Numbered from the stretch's first letter, positions 31,539-40,735 are shown. The stretch is 64,000 nt of DNA from Natronococcus sp. A-GB1 (GCF_029688845.1 NZ_JARUKW010000007.1:124001-188000), one strand, 5' to 3'. Numbers and translations are program-made. Notes: generated by a model from the letters alone, not told the origin.

Positions 31539-32363
31539 ATGGCCGGCTTAGACGATGTGTTCGGTGATCTTTTTTCGGGCGTCGACGCAGTTGCACTCTT
31601 CTCTCCGAGCGGATCGTACTACGAACGGTTCACCGACCTCGAGGACGAGGACGACGACTTCGAGTTACTGGTCGTCGGCACCGAAAACGACGTCGGCGCG
31701 GACACGTTCGTCGAGCTTCCCCTCGAGTTCGACAACATCTCCGATCGGATCCGGTTCGGGCTCGAGGGAGCGCTCGATCAGGATATCATCGACGACGGCG
31801 ACACGTTGGCGTGTGCGACGAGCGTCTTTAGCGACGACATCGACACCGTCTCCCGCGTTCGCGCCGACGCCGACTCACGAACGGGGATCTACGACCTGTT
31901 CGCCCGCTCGCGGGCGGATCCGGAGGTCGTCAAGTCGGTACTGGAGCTGGCGATCGAGCTCGGACAAAAGGGACAGAAGGGGAAACCGGTTGGCGCGCTG
32001 TTCGTCGTCGGCGACGCGGGAAAGGTGATGAACAAGTCTCGACCGCTGTCGTACAACCCGTTCGAGAAGTCCCACGTCCACGTCGGCGATCCGATCGTGG
32101 ACGTCATGCTGAAGGAGTTCTCGCGGCTCGACGGCGCTTTCGTCATCTCCGACGCGGGGAAGATCGTCTCCGCGTATCGGTACCTCGAGCCCTCCGCGGA
32201 GGGTGTCGACATCCCGAAGGGGCTAGGCGCCCGCCACATGGCCGGCGGGGCGATCACCAGGGACACGAACGCGATCGCGATCGTGCTCTCGGAGAGCGAC
32301 GGTCTCGTCCGGGCGTTCAAGGCCGGCGAGATCATCCTGGAGGTCGATCCGGAGGCGTACTAA
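31539..32363 (+). CDS. dacZ: Archaeal diadenylate cyclase DacZ
   Basis: 274 residues. The C-terminal DAC (DisA-N) domain carries the two signature motifs: DGAFVISDAGKIVSAYRYLE (DGA) and GLGARHMAGGAITRDTNAIA (RHx3 equivalent). The N-terminal domain (1-130) is the archaeal DacZ type. It makes c-di-AMP from two ATP; in haloarchaea this is linked to osmotic homeostasis. The next gene, 1 bp downstream, is an MscS-type channel, which fits a turgor-control pair. TTATTCG about 30 bp upstream is the likely TATA. Confidence 0.9.
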   Translation: MAGLDDVFGDLFSGVDAVALFSPSGSYYERFTDLEDEDDDFELLVVGTENDVGADTFVELPLEFDNISDRIRFGLEGALDQDIIDDGDTLACATSVFSDDIDTVSRVRADADSRTGIYDLFARSRADPEVVKSVLELAIELGQKGQKGKPVGALFVVGDAGKVMNKSRPLSYNPFEKSHVHVGDPIVDVMLKEFSRLDGAFVISDAGKIVSAYRYLEPSAEGVDIPKGLGARHMAGGAITRDTNAIAIVLSESDGLVRAFKAGEIILEVDPEAY

Positions 32364-32364
32364 C

Positions 32365-33129
32365 ATGGACTGGCAGACGCTCATCGACGAGCCGGCGGTA
32401 ATAGCGACGGCGGTGTTGATCCTCGGAGTCGTCATCGGCTACCTGGTTGGGCGGCTCAACGAGGAGCTGCTGACGGCCTCGGGGGTTCCCGAAGCCGTCG
32501 AGGGGACCCCCTTCGAGCGGACCGCCCAGTCGCTCGGCACCTCGACGGTCGAAATCGTTGCCCGACTGAGCGCGTGGTTCATTTATGGCATCGCTGTCCT
32601 GACCGCGATCCACATCGCACAGCTGCTGGACACCGACGCGTTCTGGCTCCGGGTAACGGAGTTCATCCCGCAGGTGTTCGTCGCGGTGCTCGTGATGATC
32701 GTCGGCTTCATCGTCGCGGACAAATCGGAGCTGGTCGTCAGCGAGTACCTTCGCAGCGTCAAACTGCCCGAGGTAGCGGTCATCCCGAAGGTCGTCAAGT
32801 ACACCGTCCTGTACGTCGCCCTGATCATCGCGCTGGGACAAATCGGGGTCCACATCCTCGCGCTGTTGATTCTGCTTGCCGTGTACGCGGCGGGAGTCGT
32901 CGTCGTCGGCACCTACGCGTTTCAGGACTTTCTCGTCTCGAGCGCGGCCGGGATCTACCTGCTTTTGAACCAGCCATACGGGATCGGCGACCGGGTTCGC
33001 GTCGGCGACCAGACGGGGATCGTCCAGGAGGTCGATCTGTTCGTCACGAAGATCGAGGACGACTCCGAGGAGTACATCGTCCCCAACCGAAAGGTCTTCG
33101 AAGACGGGATCGTCCGGATTCGGGAGTAG
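32365..33129 (+). CDS. MscS-family mechanosensitive channel-like protein
   Basis: 254 residues. Four hydrophobic segments (TAVLILGVVIGYLVGRL; WFIYGIAVLTAIHIAQLL; QVFVAVLVMIVGFIVAD; TVLYVALIIALGQIGVHILA) are followed by the MscS pore-helix region and beta domain: AAGIYLLLNQPYGIGDRVRV, GIVQEVDLFVTKIEDDSEEY, IVPNRKVFEDGIVRIRE. It lacks the large C-terminal alpha/beta cage of bacterial MscS, so it is a short form. Co-transcribed with dacZ (1-bp gap); it probably releases solutes under hypo-osmotic stress or responds to c-di-AMP state, which is inferred. Confidence 0.85.
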   Translation: MDWQTLIDEPAVIATAVLILGVVIGYLVGRLNEELLTASGVPEAVEGTPFERTAQSLGTSTVEIVARLSAWFIYGIAVLTAIHIAQLLDTDAFWLRVTEFIPQVFVAVLVMIVGFIVADKSELVVSEYLRSVKLPEVAVIPKVVKYTVLYVALIIALGQIGVHILALLILLAVYAAGVVVVGTYAFQDFLVSSAAGIYLLLNQPYGIGDRVRVGDQTGIVQEVDLFVTKIEDDSEEYIVPNRKVFEDGIVRIRE

Positions 33130-33186
33130 TTCCGCGCTGGCTTCGGGACCCGAGAGCGCCACGTGACCGAGGGTTGCGCCGGCGGA

Positions 33187-34011
33187 TCAGTCCTCGAGCG
33201 AGAGGCCGGCGTGCCAGCGGTCGACGCCCGCCTCCCGTTTTTTCTCGTCCATCCTCGCGAGTAGGTGGGTCGCCAACGTAGCGGTTTCGGCCGCCCGAGA
33301 CTCACCCTCGGTGCTGAACTCGCCGCCCTGTCGGTCGGCGTACACCGTACAGACTGCGCCCGCACGAAGGCCGTAGACGCTCGCGAGCGTCATGATGGCG
33401 CTGGCCTCCATCTCGATGTTCTTGACGTTCGCGTCGGCGAGCTGCTCGACCAGATCGGCGGAGCCTGCCGCCTCGAACCCCTCGAAGCCGGGCCGCCCCT
33501 GGCCGGCGTAGAAGGAGTCGGCGCTCATCGTGACGCCGGTGTGGTAGTCGTAGCCGAGTCGTTCGGCGGCCGCGACGAGCGCGCTGACGACCTCGTAGTC
33601 GGCGACGGCGGGGTAGTCCTCGCGGACGTACTCGTCGCTCGTTCCCTCCTGGCGGAGTCCGCCGGTCGTAATGACGAGGTCGCCGACGTCCATCTCGGGC
33701 TGGACCGCCCCACAGGAGCCCACCCGGATGAAGGTGTCACAGCCGACGCGAGCCAACTCCTCGACCGCGATGGCCGCGGAGGGGCTCCCGATCCCCGTCG
33801 AGGTGACCGAGATCGGCGTCCCCTCGTAGCTGCCCGTCGCGGTGCGGTACTCGCGGTGGTGGGCCCGCATCTCGTGGTCGTCCCAGTAGTCGACGATGAC
33901 CTCGAGCCGCTCCGGATTCCCCGGCAGGAGAACGGTGTCGGCGACATCCTCCGCGGCGACCTCGAGGTGGTACTGTACGTCGGCGTTCGGATCTTCGCTG
34001 TCTCCCGGCAT
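33187..34011 (-). CDS. udp: Uridine phosphorylase family nucleoside phosphorylase
   Basis: 274 residues from ATG 34011 (MPGDSEDPNADVQYHLEV). PNP/UDP family fold: phosphate loop VLLPGNPERLEVIVDYWDDH, SVTSTGIGSPSAAIAVEELA, RVGSCGAVQPEMDVGDLVIT and the ribose/base site VKNIEMEASAIMTLASVYGL with ExEA. It cleaves uridine (or related nucleosides) with phosphate to base and ribose 1-phosphate. It lies near cytidine deaminase and a nucleoside ABC importer, so salvage of imported pyrimidine nucleosides is likely. It is divergent from the DUF488 gene; the shared gap is only 58 bp. Confidence 0.9.
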   Translation of the reverse strand: MPGDSEDPNADVQYHLEVAAEDVADTVLLPGNPERLEVIVDYWDDHEMRAHHREYRTATGSYEGTPISVTSTGIGSPSAAIAVEELARVGCDTFIRVGSCGAVQPEMDVGDLVITTGGLRQEGTSDEYVREDYPAVADYEVVSALVAAAERLGYDYHTGVTMSADSFYAGQGRPGFEGFEAAGSADLVEQLADANVKNIEMEASAIMTLASVYGLRAGAVCTVYADRQGGEFSTEGESRAAETATLATHLLARMDEKKREAGVDRWHAGLSLED

Positions 34012-34069
34012 CAGGCGCGTCGATTCGCACCCGCGGTGTATATAAATGCCGGGCTCCCGTAGCGCCGAT

Positions 34070-34498
34070 ATGGCAGACGGCACGCTCGCGGACACCTACG
34101 TCGCCGCGATCCAGCACGACCTGGCGGACCTGCCGGACGAAGCGACCCGCGTCGGCGTCGTCCGGAAGCCAGCGCCGTGGTTCCACGCCGCCGTCGACGA
34201 GAACGTCCCCGAACTGGGGCCGCCAGTGGACCTGCTCGAGGCGGTCCGCGGTACGGAGGAGGACCTCAAGAGACAGGGGCTCTGCGACGAGGGAGCGCAC
34301 AACGCCGCCTGGGACCAGGTCGATTTCGGCGAGCGCTATCAGGAGCACCTCGAGGAGTCTCCGGAGGCGCAGGCGGACCTCGAAGAGCTCGCGGACCGAC
34401 TCGGCGACGACGAGTCGCTGGCGCTGGTCTGTTACGAGAACACCGAGAAGAAGCGGTGTCACCGGACGATTCTGCGGGAGCAACTCGAGGAGTCGTAG
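34070..34498 (+). CDS. DUF488 family protein
   Basis: 142 residues from ATG 34070; a TATATAAAT box at about 34039-34047 places this codon at the leaderless position and excludes ATG 34046. Typical features: RVGVVRKPAPWF, the acidic middle NAAWDQVDFGERYQEHL, and the ending LALVCYENTEKKRCHRTIL, with the conserved CYEN...CHR. DUF488 proteins have a thioredoxin/rhodanese-like small fold and unknown function. Cys-x8-Cys at the end may be redox active or bind metal. Confidence 0.82.
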   Translation: MADGTLADTYVAAIQHDLADLPDEATRVGVVRKPAPWFHAAVDENVPELGPPVDLLEAVRGTEEDLKRQGLCDEGAHNAAWDQVDFGERYQEHLEESPEAQADLEELADRLGDDESLALVCYENTEKKRCHRTILREQLEES

Positions 34499-34581
34499 GA
34501 GTGCTCCGCGCTCGTTCCCGAGCGCCAAGAACCACCCCGCAGATTTACCGCGATGCTTGTGGACAGGAGACGCATGGCGTT

Positions 34582-35316
34582 TTGGATGGAGAGACGGCCA
34601 TCGTGACCGGGGGCGCGTCCGGAATCGGCAGGGAGACTGCGACACGACTCGCGCGAGAGGGCGCGAACGTCGTCGTCGCCGACGTACTAGACGTGGAGGG
34701 GCGAGCGACCGTCGAGGAGATAGAGTCGGCCGGTGGAACCGCGAGCTTCGTCGAGACCGACGTAAGCGATCCGAACGCGGTCGAGGCGATGGTGGCGGAA
34801 GCCGTCGGCGCGTACGAAAGTCTCGACGTCGCGGTCAACAACGCGGGTATCGAAGGCGAGAACGATCCGACCGCCGAGCAGACCGAGGCCAACTGGGACC
34901 GGGTCCTCGATATCAACCTCAAAGGCGTCTGGCTGTGTATGAAGTACGAACTGCAGGAGATGGCCGCCAACGGCGGTGGAAGCATCGTCAACACGTCCTC
35001 GATCGCCGGACTCTCGGCCGCCGGAGCGGCGCCGTACGCCGCGAGCAAACACGGGATCGTCGGACTGACACGCGTGGCTGCGACCGAGTACGCGGAAGCC
35101 GACGTCCGCGTCAACGCAGTCTGTCCCGGCGTCATCGAGACGCCGATGGTCGAACAAGCGGCCGAGGAGATCGAGCAGTTCGTCGGCATGCAGCCGCTCG
35201 GTCGGATGGGCCAGCCCGAAGAGGTTGCCAGCGCCGTCGTCTGGCTCAGTTCCGACGAGGCCTCGTTCGTCACCGGAACCGCATACCCTATCGACGGCGG
35301 CTTCACGGCGCGGTAA
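34582..35316 (+). CDS. Short-chain dehydrogenase/reductase
   Basis: 244 residues. Classic SDR: cofactor motif TGGASGIGRE at about 9-18, NNAG at about 87-90, catalytic Ser in IVNTSSIAGLS, YAASK (Tyr-x3-Lys), then CPGVIETPM and the ending TAYPIDGGFTAR. Asp after the second strand (VVVADV) suggests NAD preference. The only in-frame start near the fold is TTG 34582. An ATG at 34574 is one frame off: a fifth T in the run at 34580-34583 would join it to give MAFLDGETAIVTG. So either TTG is used or a homopolymer base was lost. The substrate is unknown. Confidence 0.83.
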   Translation: MDGETAIVTGGASGIGRETATRLAREGANVVVADVLDVEGRATVEEIESAGGTASFVETDVSDPNAVEAMVAEAVGAYESLDVAVNNAGIEGENDPTAEQTEANWDRVLDINLKGVWLCMKYELQEMAANGGGSIVNTSSIAGLSAAGAAPYAASKHGIVGLTRVAATEYAEADVRVNAVCPGVIETPMVEQAAEEIEQFVGMQPLGRMGQPEEVASAVVWLSSDEASFVTGTAYPIDGGFTAR

Positions 35317-35331
35317 ACGGTCGGCCCGGTG

Positions 35332-35721
35332 CTACTCGAGTGTTTCTTGCGTGATCGTGTTCGGCAGCAACTCCTCGAGCGTGTACTCGGTGACCTCGTT
35401 ATCTCCCTCGTCACAGAGCACGACCAGGTCGCCGTCGCAGAACTCAGAGAGCGTCTGGCGGCACATCCCGCAGGGAGTGACGCCGTCCCGTCGGTCAGAG
35501 CTGACCGCGAGCCGAGAAAAGTCGCGGTGGCCGTTCTTGACGGCCTCGGCGATCGCGACCTCCTCGGCGTGGAGGCTGTTGCTGAAGTTGGCGTTCTCGA
35601 GGTTGCAGCCGACGAACACCTCGCCGCTGGCGGTCTCGAGAGCCGCGCCGACGCGGTACTCGGAGTACGGGACGTGAGCCCGGTCCTGGATCTCTCGGGC
35701 GGCAGTGATCAACTCGTCCAT
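35332..35721 (-). CDS. cdd: Cytidine deaminase
   Basis: 129 residues. Zinc site HAEEVAIAEAV (His51, catalytic Glu53) and PCGMCRQTL (Cys84, Cys87). The substrate loop FVGCNLENANFSNSLHAEE is typical. Using His rather than Cys in the first zinc motif is the dimeric-enzyme pattern, though the length is that of the small tetrameric type. It converts cytidine and deoxycytidine to uridine forms, which uridine phosphorylase (33187-34011) can cleave. It lies at the end of the same-strand nucleoside importer genes, 48 bp after the second permease. Confidence 0.92.
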   Translation of the reverse strand: MDELITAAREIQDRAHVPYSEYRVGAALETASGEVFVGCNLENANFSNSLHAEEVAIAEAVKNGHRDFSRLAVSSDRRDGVTPCGMCRQTLSEFCDGDLVVLCDEGDNEVTEYTLEELLPNTITQETLE

Positions 35722-35769
35722 GATCGCGATAGTTCGACCGAACGCAAGAAGCCACCGACCCGAAGCCGA

Positions 35770-36846
35770 TCAGTCCTCGTCGGCGTCGTAGGACTCGCCG
35801 GCGGCCTCGGGGAGCCGGGTCTTGCCGACGAAGACGAGGACGACGATCACCGTCACGTACGGCACCGTCCGGATGAGCTCCGTCGGGACGGCATAACCCA
35901 GGTTCTGGAGCTGGATCTGGACCGACTCGAGGCCGGCGAAGAGGAACGAGCCGAGCAGCGCGCCGATCGGGTGGTAGTTCGCGAAGAGGTAGGTCGCGAT
36001 GGCGATAAAGCCCCGGCCGCCGATGGCCGTCTCGCCGCTGCCGGCGAACGTGCCGAGCTGGCCGAGCGCGAAGCCGGCGCCGCCGAGGCCGGCGAACACG
36101 CCCGAGAGCAGGACTGCGGCGTACCGGACCCGGCGAACGTCGACGCCCGCCGTGTCCAGCGCCTTCGGGTTCTCGCCGCTGGCGACGACCCAGCGGCCGA
36201 ACGCCGTCCGGTTGAGCAGGTACCAGCCGACGACGGCGGCTCCGAGCATGATATACACCTGCGGTGGCGTGTCGAACAGCAGGTAACCGACCACCGGTAG
36301 CTCGGAGAGGACCGGGATCGTGACGTTCTCGAAGCGACCGACCCCCGCCGTGTTTGGGCTCTGGAAGACGATCCGCGAGGCAAAGGGCGCCAGCCCCAGC
36401 GCGATCAGCCAGACCGCGAGACCCGCGATGATCTGGTCGGCCTTGAACTCGATACAGACGATCGCGAACAGCAGGGCAAAGAGCGTACTCACGAGGACGC
36501 CGACGGCGAAGCCCCACCAGTGGTGGGAGAGCGCGAGCGTCGACTCGCCGGCGCCCAGCCAGAACGTGACGAGGATCGCCGAGAACGCCGAGACGATGAG
36601 CAGCCCCTCGATACCGATGTTGATGACGCCGCTCTTCTCGGCGAAGATGCCGCCGATAGCCGCCAGCGCGATCGGGACGGCGAGGCGAAGCATCGCCGTA
36701 TGTGTGCTCGGGCTGGCCGCGATCGAGAGCAGCGCGCCGGCCCACGAGTCGGGGAACGCGAGGCCGGCGGCGATCCACACCGCCGTGATCGCGCCGAGAC
36801 CGACCAGCAGCGTTCGGCGGCCGGGCCGGGACGGAAGCTCAATCAT
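35770..36846 (-). CDS. Nucleoside ABC importer permease 2
   Basis: 358 residues, about nine membrane spans. BPD_transp_2-type permease: AIGGIFAEKSGVINIGIEGL near 58-77 is the hallmark of PnrA/BMP-linked nucleoside importers; FGRWVVASGENPKALDTAGV is the coupling region. Together with the larger permease it forms the channel. ATG 36846 overlaps the end of the preceding gene by 8 bp; a GTG at 36855 is an alternative start. Confidence 0.88.
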   Translation of the reverse strand: MIELPSRPGRRTLLVGLGAITAVWIAAGLAFPDSWAGALLSIAASPSTHTAMLRLAVPIALAAIGGIFAEKSGVINIGIEGLLIVSAFSAILVTFWLGAGESTLALSHHWWGFAVGVLVSTLFALLFAIVCIEFKADQIIAGLAVWLIALGLAPFASRIVFQSPNTAGVGRFENVTIPVLSELPVVGYLLFDTPPQVYIMLGAAVVGWYLLNRTAFGRWVVASGENPKALDTAGVDVRRVRYAAVLLSGVFAGLGGAGFALGQLGTFAGSGETAIGGRGFIAIATYLFANYHPIGALLGSFLFAGLESVQIQLQNLGYAVPTELIRTVPYVTVIVVLVFVGKTRLPEAAGESYDADED

Positions 36847-38065
36847 CGGCCTCACCTCCGGTCGAGCGAGCCGGGACGGAATCCTCGAGATCGACGTAGC
36901 GTCGGCCGATCATGCGGAAGAACTCGGGCATCGCGACGAAGAGGATGATCGTCCCCGAGAGGACGCCGACGAGCTCCGGCGGGACGTCGGTCGCGGTGTT
37001 GATCGAGTTCGAGCCGCTGTCGAGCACGCCGAACAGGAACGCCGCGAAGCCGACCCCGAGCGGGTTGTTCCCCGCGAGGATCGAGACGGCGATGCCGTCG
37101 AAGCCCAGGTCGGGGACGTTCTCGAGCCAGCGGCCGTGTTCCATCAGGACCCAGAAGGCGCCGCCGATGCCGCCGAGCGCGCCCGAGAGGGTCATGCTCG
37201 CGACGGTCATCCGTTTCTCGTCGACGCCGCCGTAGGCGGCCGCAGCGGGCTGGACCCCGGTCGTCCGCAGCTCGTAGCCGAAGGCGGTCCGGGCGAGCAG
37301 CCAGGCGATCCCGACGATGAGAGCGATTGCGAAGCCAAGCGCGAGCAGCGAGAAGTTCATCCGCGGGCTGAACCCGACCAGCGGCAGGTTCGGGATCTCA
37401 GCGTACTCGGGGACGGCCCGAGTCTGGGGGTTGTCACTTGCCGGGTCCTGGAACCGCCAGGACAGCAGCGTCGAGGTGACGCCGACGGCGATGAAGTTGA
37501 GCATGATCGTCGTGATGACCTCGTTGGCGCCCGCGTAGGCCTTGAGCGCGCCGGGGATCGCCCCGTAGAACCCCCCGCCGACGGCGCCCGCGAGGACGCC
37601 GATCGGCACCAGCAGAACGGTGCCGACGAAGCCGCTGGGGAGGTAAGAGGCGGCGAACAGCACGGTCACCGCGGTCGTCAGCCCGCCGACGACGAGCTGG
37701 CCCTGCGTTCCGATGTTGAACAGCCCGGCCCGGAAGGCGACGGCGACCGACAGCCCGGCGAAGATTAACAGCGTGGTCTGGCGGAGCGTCGTCGCGAGGT
37801 TGTAGTTGTGCAGCTCCCAGCCGCCCTCGAGCGGGTGACCCAGCGCGCCGAGGAACAGCTCGTAGTAGACCTGCATCGGGTTGTAACAGAACGTCGCCCC
37901 GGCGAGGTCAAGCCCCGACCGACAGGTCGCGAACGCGCCCGAGACGAACACGAGGACGCCGCCGAGCAGGATCGCCGCGAGCAGCGCCGCGAAACTGATC
38001 GCGACGCGCTCGAGCACCGACGCGTGGACGAGTCGCTCGAGCAGCCGTTCGAGGTCCTCACGCAT
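36839..38065 (-). CDS. Nucleoside ABC importer permease 1
   Basis: 408 residues with about ten membrane spans. It begins with a cytoplasmic helix (MREDLERLLERLVHASVLER), has an external loop with two Cys (TCRSGLDLAGATFCYNPMQV) and the family motif VAFRAGLFNIGTQGQLVVGG. The coupling loop is YELRTTGVQPAAAAYGGVDE. Start and stop overlap neighbours (1 bp with the ATPase, 8 bp with permease 2), so it is one operon with bmp and cdd. Confidence 0.88.
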   Translation of the reverse strand: MREDLERLLERLVHASVLERVAISFAALLAAILLGGVLVFVSGAFATCRSGLDLAGATFCYNPMQVYYELFLGALGHPLEGGWELHNYNLATTLRQTTLLIFAGLSVAVAFRAGLFNIGTQGQLVVGGLTTAVTVLFAASYLPSGFVGTVLLVPIGVLAGAVGGGFYGAIPGALKAYAGANEVITTIMLNFIAVGVTSTLLSWRFQDPASDNPQTRAVPEYAEIPNLPLVGFSPRMNFSLLALGFAIALIVGIAWLLARTAFGYELRTTGVQPAAAAYGGVDEKRMTVASMTLSGALGGIGGAFWVLMEHGRWLENVPDLGFDGIAVSILAGNNPLGVGFAAFLFGVLDSGSNSINTATDVPPELVGVLSGTIILFVAMPEFFRMIGRRYVDLEDSVPARSTGGEADD

Positions 38066-39675
38066 CAGCGCTCACCTCCGGCGTCGGCGCTCCCTGCCCT
38101 CGCGGGCTGTGTCCTCTCGTCCGGTCGCTCCCCGGCCATCAACAGGCCGAGCTCCTCCTCGGTGACGTCGTCGGGATCCGTGACGGCGACGAACTCGCCC
38201 TCGTAGATCACCGCGAGCCGGTCCGAGAGCGCCTGCACCTCGTCGAGATTCGAGGAGACGACCAGCACCGCCTTCCCCTCCCGACGGAGGTCGAGCAGCC
38301 GCTCGTGGATGAACTCGGTCGAGCCGATGTCGACCCCCCGCGTGGGGTGGGTCGCGACCGCGAGTTCCGGATCGCGCTCGAGCTCGCGGCCGACGACGAA
38401 CTTCTGCTGGTTGCCGCCCGAGAGGGACTCGGCGTGGGCGTCGGCGTCTGGCGGCCTGACGTCGTAGGTTCCGATGACGTCCTCGGCGTGGTCCCGAACG
38501 TCGGCCCAGTCGATGCGCCCGCTTCGGGCGAACCGCGCCGAGCGCTGGCTGCCGAGGACGGCGTTCTCGACGAGGTCGAACGGCATGACGAGCCCCTGCT
38601 CGTGGCGATCCTCCGGGACGTGGGCCATGCCGCCCTCGATCCGGCGACGGCGGGACCAGTCGGTGACGTCCTCGCCGTCGAAGCGAACCGTCCCGCCATC
38701 CGGCGTTCGCAGCCCCGTGATTGCCTCGATCAGCTCGCTCTGGCCGTTGCCGTCGACGCCCGCGATGCCGAACACCTCGCCGGCACGCACCTCGAGGTCG
38801 ATCCCCGAAACCGCCTCGACCCCGCGGTCGTCCTCGACGGTGACGTTGGCGGCCGAGAGGACTGGGTCCCCGGTCTCGACGGGATCGCTGTCGGCCTCAA
38901 GGAGTACCTCGCGGCCGACCATCAACTCCGCGAGCTCCTCGCGGGTGGTCTCGGCGGGTTCGACGCTCGCGACGGCCCGCCCGTCCCGGAGGACGGTGAC
39001 GCCGTCGGCGGCGTGCATCGCCTCGCCGAGCTTGTGGGTGATGAAGACGATCGTCTTCCCGCGCTCGGTCAGCTCCTCGAAGACGCCGTAGAGGTCCTCG
39101 ACCTCCTGGGGGGTGAGCACGGCCGTCGGCTCGTCGAAGATCAGTACGTCGGCGCCTCGGTACAGCGCTTTCAGGATCTCGACGCGCTGGCGGGCGCCGA
39201 CACTCAGTTCGGCGACCGTCGCCGAGAGGTCGACGTCGAACCCGTACCGATCGCAGAGGTCCCGGACCTCGCGATCGATGCGCCCGCGGTCGACGGCGAG
39301 TCCGCCCCACTTCCTGGGCTCGTTGCCGAGCGCGATGTTCTCGGCGACGGTCATCGTCTCGACCAGCATGAAGTGCTGGTGGATCATCCCGACCCCGGCG
39401 TCGATCGCGTCTCGAGGCCTGTCGAACGACCGCTCTGTCCCGTCGACGAGTACCCGTCCCTCGGTGGGCTCGTAGAGCCCGTAGAGGACGTTCATCAGCG
39501 TCGTCTTGCCGGCCCCGTTCTCGCCCAGCAGCGCGTGGACGCTCCCGCGTTCGACCCGGAGGTCGACGTCGTCGTTGGCGACGACGCCGGGGAACCGCTT
39601 GGTGATGCCATCGAGGTGAACCGCAAGCTCCTCGTCGGCCCGCGCGTCGTTTGTGGCCGTCTCGGATCCGGTCAT
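38065..39675 (-). CDS. Nucleoside ABC importer ATPase (two-domain)
   Basis: 536 residues, two ABC domains. Domain 1: Walker A LLGENGAGKTTLMN, signature LSVGARQRVEI, Walker B VLIFDEPTAVLTP. Domain 2: degenerate Walker A AGVDGNGQSELIEA, signature LSGGNQQKFVVGREL, and a Walker B in which the Glu position differs (LAVATHPTRGVDIG). This asymmetry, with the second site probably non-hydrolytic, is normal for the sugar/nucleoside CUT2-like group. It energises the two permeases. It follows the binding-protein gene by 7 bp. Confidence 0.9.
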   Translation of the reverse strand: MTGSETATNDARADEELAVHLDGITKRFPGVVANDDVDLRVERGSVHALLGENGAGKTTLMNVLYGLYEPTEGRVLVDGTERSFDRPRDAIDAGVGMIHQHFMLVETMTVAENIALGNEPRKWGGLAVDRGRIDREVRDLCDRYGFDVDLSATVAELSVGARQRVEILKALYRGADVLIFDEPTAVLTPQEVEDLYGVFEELTERGKTIVFITHKLGEAMHAADGVTVLRDGRAVASVEPAETTREELAELMVGREVLLEADSDPVETGDPVLSAANVTVEDDRGVEAVSGIDLEVRAGEVFGIAGVDGNGQSELIEAITGLRTPDGGTVRFDGEDVTDWSRRRRIEGGMAHVPEDRHEQGLVMPFDLVENAVLGSQRSARFARSGRIDWADVRDHAEDVIGTYDVRPPDADAHAESLSGGNQQKFVVGRELERDPELAVATHPTRGVDIGSTEFIHERLLDLRREGKAVLVVSSNLDEVQALSDRLAVIYEGEFVAVTDPDDVTEEELGLLMAGERPDERTQPARAGSADAGGER

Positions 39676-39682
39676 CGATCGC

Positions 39683-40735
39683 TCACAGCTCCCCCGGGGC
39701 GTCGATCTCGCCCTCGATGAGTTGCTCGCGGGAGTCCTCGAGTTCGGTCCTGATCTCGTCGGGAATCTCGTCGCCGATCGACTGCCCGTAGACGACGTCG
39801 ACGCCGTCGTCTGCGAGCCCGAGCTCCTCGACCTCGCCGCCCTCGAACGTGCCTTCGACGGCGGATTCGATCGCGGTGAACACCGCCCGGTCGACCTGCT
39901 TGACCATGCTCGCGAGGATGACGTCGGCGTAGTCGTCCTCGCTCATCGACTGGTCGTCGTCGACGCCAATCGCGAACCGGCCCTCCGACTGGGCCGCCTG
40001 GAAGACGCCGACGCCGGTGCGGCCGGCCGCGTGGAAGACGACATCAGCGCCCTGGTCGTACATCAGGCGCGCGGTCTCCTGGCCGGCCGCGGTGTCGTTG
40101 AAGTCGCCGACGTAGCTCGAGAGGAGTTCGATGTCGGGGTCGACGTACTCGACGCCGGCCGCAAAGCCGGCGTGGAACGACTCGATCAGCGGCGTTTCGG
40201 TCCCGCCGACGAAGCCGACCACCGACTCGTCGGGGTTGGTCGAGCCGTCGCCCGCCGAAAACTCCGTCTGGGTCAGCAGGCCGGCGAGGTGGCCGGCCTG
40301 GAACGAGCCGCCGGGCTCGTCGAAGACGTAGCTTCGGACGTTCGGCTCCTCGACGACCGAGTCGACGATGATGAACTCCTGGTCAGGGTAGGCCTCGGCG
40401 TTCTCGGCGAGGGCTCCCTCCTGTGCGTAGCCGATACAACAGATCAGATCGTACCGTCCCGATTCGGCGAAGTTCCGCTGCGTGCCGTCGAACTCGCCCT
40501 CCGACTCGGGTTCGGCCTGATCGAACAGGATATCGAACTCCTCCTCGGCCTGCATGGCGCCCTGCTGGGCCATGTCGTTGAACGAGTTGTCACCGAGGCC
40601 GCCGGAGGCGTAGACCACCCCGACGGTGACGTCCGGATCCCTGCCGGCCTCGTCGAACCCGCTGACGCAGCCGGCCAGCGCGACACAGCCGGTTACCCCG
40701 GCCGAGCGCAGAACCTCCCGTCTCTCGCGTGCCAT
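39683..40735 (-). CDS. BMP-family nucleoside-binding lipoprotein (PnrA-like)
   Basis: 350 residues. Lipoprotein signal RERREVLRSAGVTGCVALAG then Cys23. The BMP domain starts VTVGVVYASGGLGDNSFNDM, with ICCIGYAQEGALAENAEAYP, VGFVGGTETPLIESFHAGFA and VVFHAAGRTGVGVFQAAQSE. PnrA-type proteins bind purine or pyrimidine nucleosides outside the membrane. It is the first gene of the importer operon. The upstream region holds repeat copy B (40838-40924), so its promoter lies in the 100 bp between. Confidence 0.9.
   Translation of the reverse strand: MARERREVLRSAGVTGCVALAGCVSGFDEAGRDPDVTVGVVYASGGLGDNSFNDMAQQGAMQAEEEFDILFDQAEPESEGEFDGTQRNFAESGRYDLICCIGYAQEGALAENAEAYPDQEFIIVDSVVEEPNVRSYVFDEPGGSFQAGHLAGLLTQTEFSAGDGSTNPDESVVGFVGGTETPLIESFHAGFAAGVEYVDPDIELLSSYVGDFNDTAAGQETARLMYDQGADVVFHAAGRTGVGVFQAAQSEGRFAIGVDDDQSMSEDDYADVILASMVKQVDRAVFTAIESAVEGTFEGGEVEELGLADDGVDVVYGQSIGDEIPDEIRTELEDSREQLIEGEIDAPGEL

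Noticed and set aside
36839-40735. Simple sugar (ribose) importer
   Set aside because: The binding protein is of the BMP/PnrA type and the genes are linked to cytidine deaminase and uridine phosphorylase, favouring nucleosides.
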